Positions 62,462-64,000 of a stretch of DNA of 64,000 nt are shown in pieces. The DNA comes from Phycicoccus avicenniae. GTDB lineage: Bacteria; Actinomycetota; Actinomycetes; Actinomycetales; Dermatophilaceae. The stretch lies in the NCBI RefSeq assembly GCF_018139485.1, contig NZ_JAGSNF010000015.1, positions 1 to 64,000 on the forward strand, in the 5' to 3' direction. The position numbers were made by a program, and so were the translations under genes. Numbering within the stretch: the stretch's first letter is position 1; the number at the start of each line of letters is the position of its first letter. Under the pieces are notes generated by a model that saw only the letters and a list, made by a program, of their open reading frames with translations, ran no database searches and was not told the origin of the DNA.

Positions 62462-63264
62462 TCCCCGCCGTCCGCTCCGAGCTCCGCAAGTTCTTCAGCA
62501 CCCGGCTCTGGTGGGGCATCGGCGCCGCCATGTTCCTCGCCGGGGCCGGCTTCGCGGTCATCCTCGCGATCGTCCTCACCCTCGAGGCGTCGCCCGAGGC
62601 CGTCGCCGCCGGGCAGCCGACCGGCTCCCCGACCCAGGTCGCCAACAGCGTGTACACCGGCGGCATCACGATCGGGCTCACCCTGAGCCTCGTCATCGGC
62701 ATCCTCCAGATCGGGTCCGAGTACCGCCACAAGACGATCACCGGCACCTTCCTCGCGATCCCCCGGCGCGGCCGCGTCATGGGCGCCAAGGTCGTCGCGC
62801 TGCTGCTCATCGGGGCGGTGTACGGCGTCGTCTCGCTGCTGGGCTCCGTCGCCGCGGGTGCGACCGTGCTGAGCCTGCGCGGCGCCGACCCTTTCCCGGA
62901 CGCCGAGGTGCTCCGCGCGCTGGCGCTCAGCCTCCTCGTGCTCGGGCTGTGGGCGCTCATCGGCCTCGGCATCGGCATTCTCATCCCGAACCAGGTCGCG
63001 GGACTGCTCATCTCGATCGGTGTCGTGTGGATCGTCGAGCCCCTCGCGACGTTCGCGCTCACCTTCTGGGAGTTCGGCCGCGACCACGTCGTCGCGCTGC
63101 TGCCCCAGTCGGCGACGAACGCGATCGTCGGCGGGGTGACGCAGCAGACGCCCACCGCCGCCGAGCCGCTCAGCTGGTGGGTCTCGGCCCTCGTCCTCGC
63201 GGCGTACGCCGCCGTCCTCGCGGGCGTCGGGACGGTCCGGACCCTGCGCAGCGACATCGGCTGA
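62458..63264 (+). CDS. ABC-2 type transporter permease
   Basis: A 268-residue membrane protein with six helices. It begins IPAVRSELRKFFSTRLWWG, the amphipathic lead typical of ABC-2 permeases, and has GSEYRHKTITGTFLAIPRRGRVMGAKV between helices 2 and 3. GTG 62458 overlaps the ATPase stop. With the ATPase it forms an exporter of unknown substrate. A terminator follows at 63289. Confidence 0.9.
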   Translation: MIPAVRSELRKFFSTRLWWGIGAAMFLAGAGFAVILAIVLTLEASPEAVAAGQPTGSPTQVANSVYTGGITIGLTLSLVIGILQIGSEYRHKTITGTFLAIPRRGRVMGAKVVALLLIGAVYGVVSLLGSVAAGATVLSLRGADPFPDAEVLRALALSLLVLGLWALIGLGIGILIPNQVAGLLISIGVVWIVEPLATFALTFWEFGRDHVVALLPQSATNAIVGGVTQQTPTAAEPLSWWVSALVLAAYAAVLAGVGTVRTLRSDIG

Positions 63265-63288
63265 CGGCTCTCGACCACCGGAGACCAC

Positions 63289-63321
63289 CGGCGACCGGCG
63301 CGGCCCTCGCGCCGGTCGCCG
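63289..63321 (+). terminator. Terminator of the ABC exporter operon
   Basis: A 13-bp stem (CGGCGACCGGCGC and GCGCCGGTCGCCG) around a 7-base loop, 24 bp after the permease stop and 110 bp before kgd. Confidence 0.75.
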
Positions 63322-63430
63322 CGTGTTCGAGACCACTCGGCGTGCGCCCGCTCATGGACACGGGCGAGGTAATAGGCTGGACTGGTCGTTTCCCGCCACC
63401 GAGACCAGCCGAGAAAGAGGCGCATAGCCC

Positions 63431-64000
63431 GTGGCCGAGCAGTCCCCGTCCAGCGATCCCCTGACAGCCTTCGGCCCCAACGAATGGCTCGTCGACGAGC
63501 TGTACGAGCAGTACAAGAGGGACAAGCACAGCGTCGACAAGGCCTGGTGGGAGTTCTTCGAGGACTACGACCCCGAGGCCGGCGCCGCACGGAGTGGCTC
63601 CGGAGGCAGCGGCTCGGGCAACGGGTCGACGAACGGCACCTCCGGCTCGCACTCCTCCGCCTCGGGCGGCGCGGAGCAGAAGGCCCCCGCCCCCGAGCGG
63701 AAGGCCGGCGCGCAGCAGAGTCCGGCGCCCGAGAAGGCGCAGGGCACCTCCTCCGCCGCGCCCGCCACCGGAGAGGACTCCGCCGGGCCCGGCAAGGAGT
63801 CGGCGAAGGACGACGCGTCGGCCAAGGAGAGCGCGAAGCAGGAGACGGCGAAGAAGGAGACGGCAGCGCCGGACACCGCGACGAAGGAGAGCGCGAAGCA
63901 GGAGAGCGCGAAGCAGGAGACCGCCACGCAGAGCGAGGAGAAGTCCTCCTCCCCCACCCCGCGCGAGCCGCAGACCCAGAAGCGCACCGGCCCGCTCGAG
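63431..64000 (+). CDS. kgd: Multifunctional 2-oxoglutarate decarboxylase/dehydrogenase (Kgd/OdhA type), N-terminal part
   Basis: The first 190 codons of a long gene cut by the window end. The N-terminus (FGPNEWLVDELYEQYKRDKHSVDKAWWEFFEDY) is the signature of the actinobacterial Kgd/OdhA proteins, which fuse a succinyltransferase-like domain to the ThDP-dependent E1. The next ~130 residues are a Gly/Ser then Ala/Lys/Glu-rich linker with repeats of KESAKQE(T/S)A, unusually long and likely flexible. GTG 63431 has AGAGG ten bases upstream. It oxidises 2-oxoglutarate in the TCA cycle, alternative to KorAB at 49.4 kb. In relatives the OdhI/GarA FHA protein inhibits it. Confidence 0.93.
   Translation, partial: MAEQSPSSDPLTAFGPNEWLVDELYEQYKRDKHSVDKAWWEFFEDYDPEAGAARSGSGGSGSGNGSTNGTSGSHSSASGGAEQKAPAPERKAGAQQSPAPEKAQGTSSAAPATGEDSAGPGKESAKDDASAKESAKQETAKKETAAPDTATKESAKQESAKQETATQSEEKSSSPTPREPQTQKRTGPLE

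Overview
The window is chromosomal DNA of a very GC-rich actinobacterium. The order argS-lysA-hom-thrC-thrB-rho-rpmE-prfA-prmC-(YrdC/Sua5)-[glyA, sugar transferase]-AtpI-like-atpBEFHAGDC-DUF2550-cobalamin adenosyltransferase...nucS is the conserved actinobacterial block, also seen in Mycobacterium around argS to the atp operon. GTG starts, stop-start overlaps (ATGA, GTGA, TGATG), an ~88-residue ATP synthase epsilon subunit and an LAxTG-anchored surface protein fit a Micrococcales member, perhaps Intrasporangiaceae/Dermatophilaceae; the genus is inference only.

Layout. 1-240: 3' end of an IS30-type insertion sequence. 0.3-6.8 kb: a two-domain 3-hydroxyacyl-CoA dehydrogenase, the mismatch endonuclease NucS, a DJ-1/PfpI protein and MeaA (ethylmalonyl-CoA mutase type). 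6.8-13.6 kb: a STAS protein, a near-pure C/G tract, and a 2064-residue secreted Ig-like repeat protein with a C-terminal LAQTG sorting signal; its core is exactly 12 x 279 bp. 13.8-23 kb: cobalamin adenosyltransferase, DUF2550 protein and the complete ATP synthase operon, with a Rex-like operator over its promoter. 23-30 kb: sugar transferase, glyA, YrdC/Sua5 protein, a small membrane zinc-finger protein, prmC, prfA, rpmE with a SigR-type promoter, and a lone GHKL ATPase. 30-40.5 kb: a flavin monooxygenase, rho with a large disordered insertion, and the threonine/lysine/arginyl-tRNA cluster headed by a single-domain response regulator.

40.6-44.1 kb: tRNA-Arg(CCG) followed by a lower-GC island carrying a nuclease-methylase-specificity restriction-modification system whose reading frame is cut by one in-frame TGA. 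44.1-55.7 kb: an autoregulated ArsR/SRPBCC/RibD-type operon, membrane proteins, a holin/DUF3618/YihY operon, korAB (2-oxoglutarate:ferredoxin oxidoreductase), an AraC-type regulator with an epoxide hydrolase, and an HTH protein divergent from a GlcG/HbpS-like protein. 55.7-64 kb: a MASE1-PAS-PAS-GGDEF-EAL protein, two CNNM-type CBS membrane proteins, an ABC exporter pair, and the first 190 codons of kgd (2-oxoglutarate decarboxylase/dehydrogenase).

Themes. Energy metabolism dominates: ATP synthase under likely NADH/NAD+ control, and two alternative 2-oxoglutarate oxidation systems (KorAB and Kgd). MeaA, the adenosyltransferase and the hydroxyacyl-CoA dehydrogenase suggest B12-dependent acyl-CoA metabolism. 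The most unusual points are the interrupted restriction-modification gene, the stacked perfect hairpins before prfA, the mini-ORF relay from prfA to prmC, and the repeat adhesin with its C/G tract.
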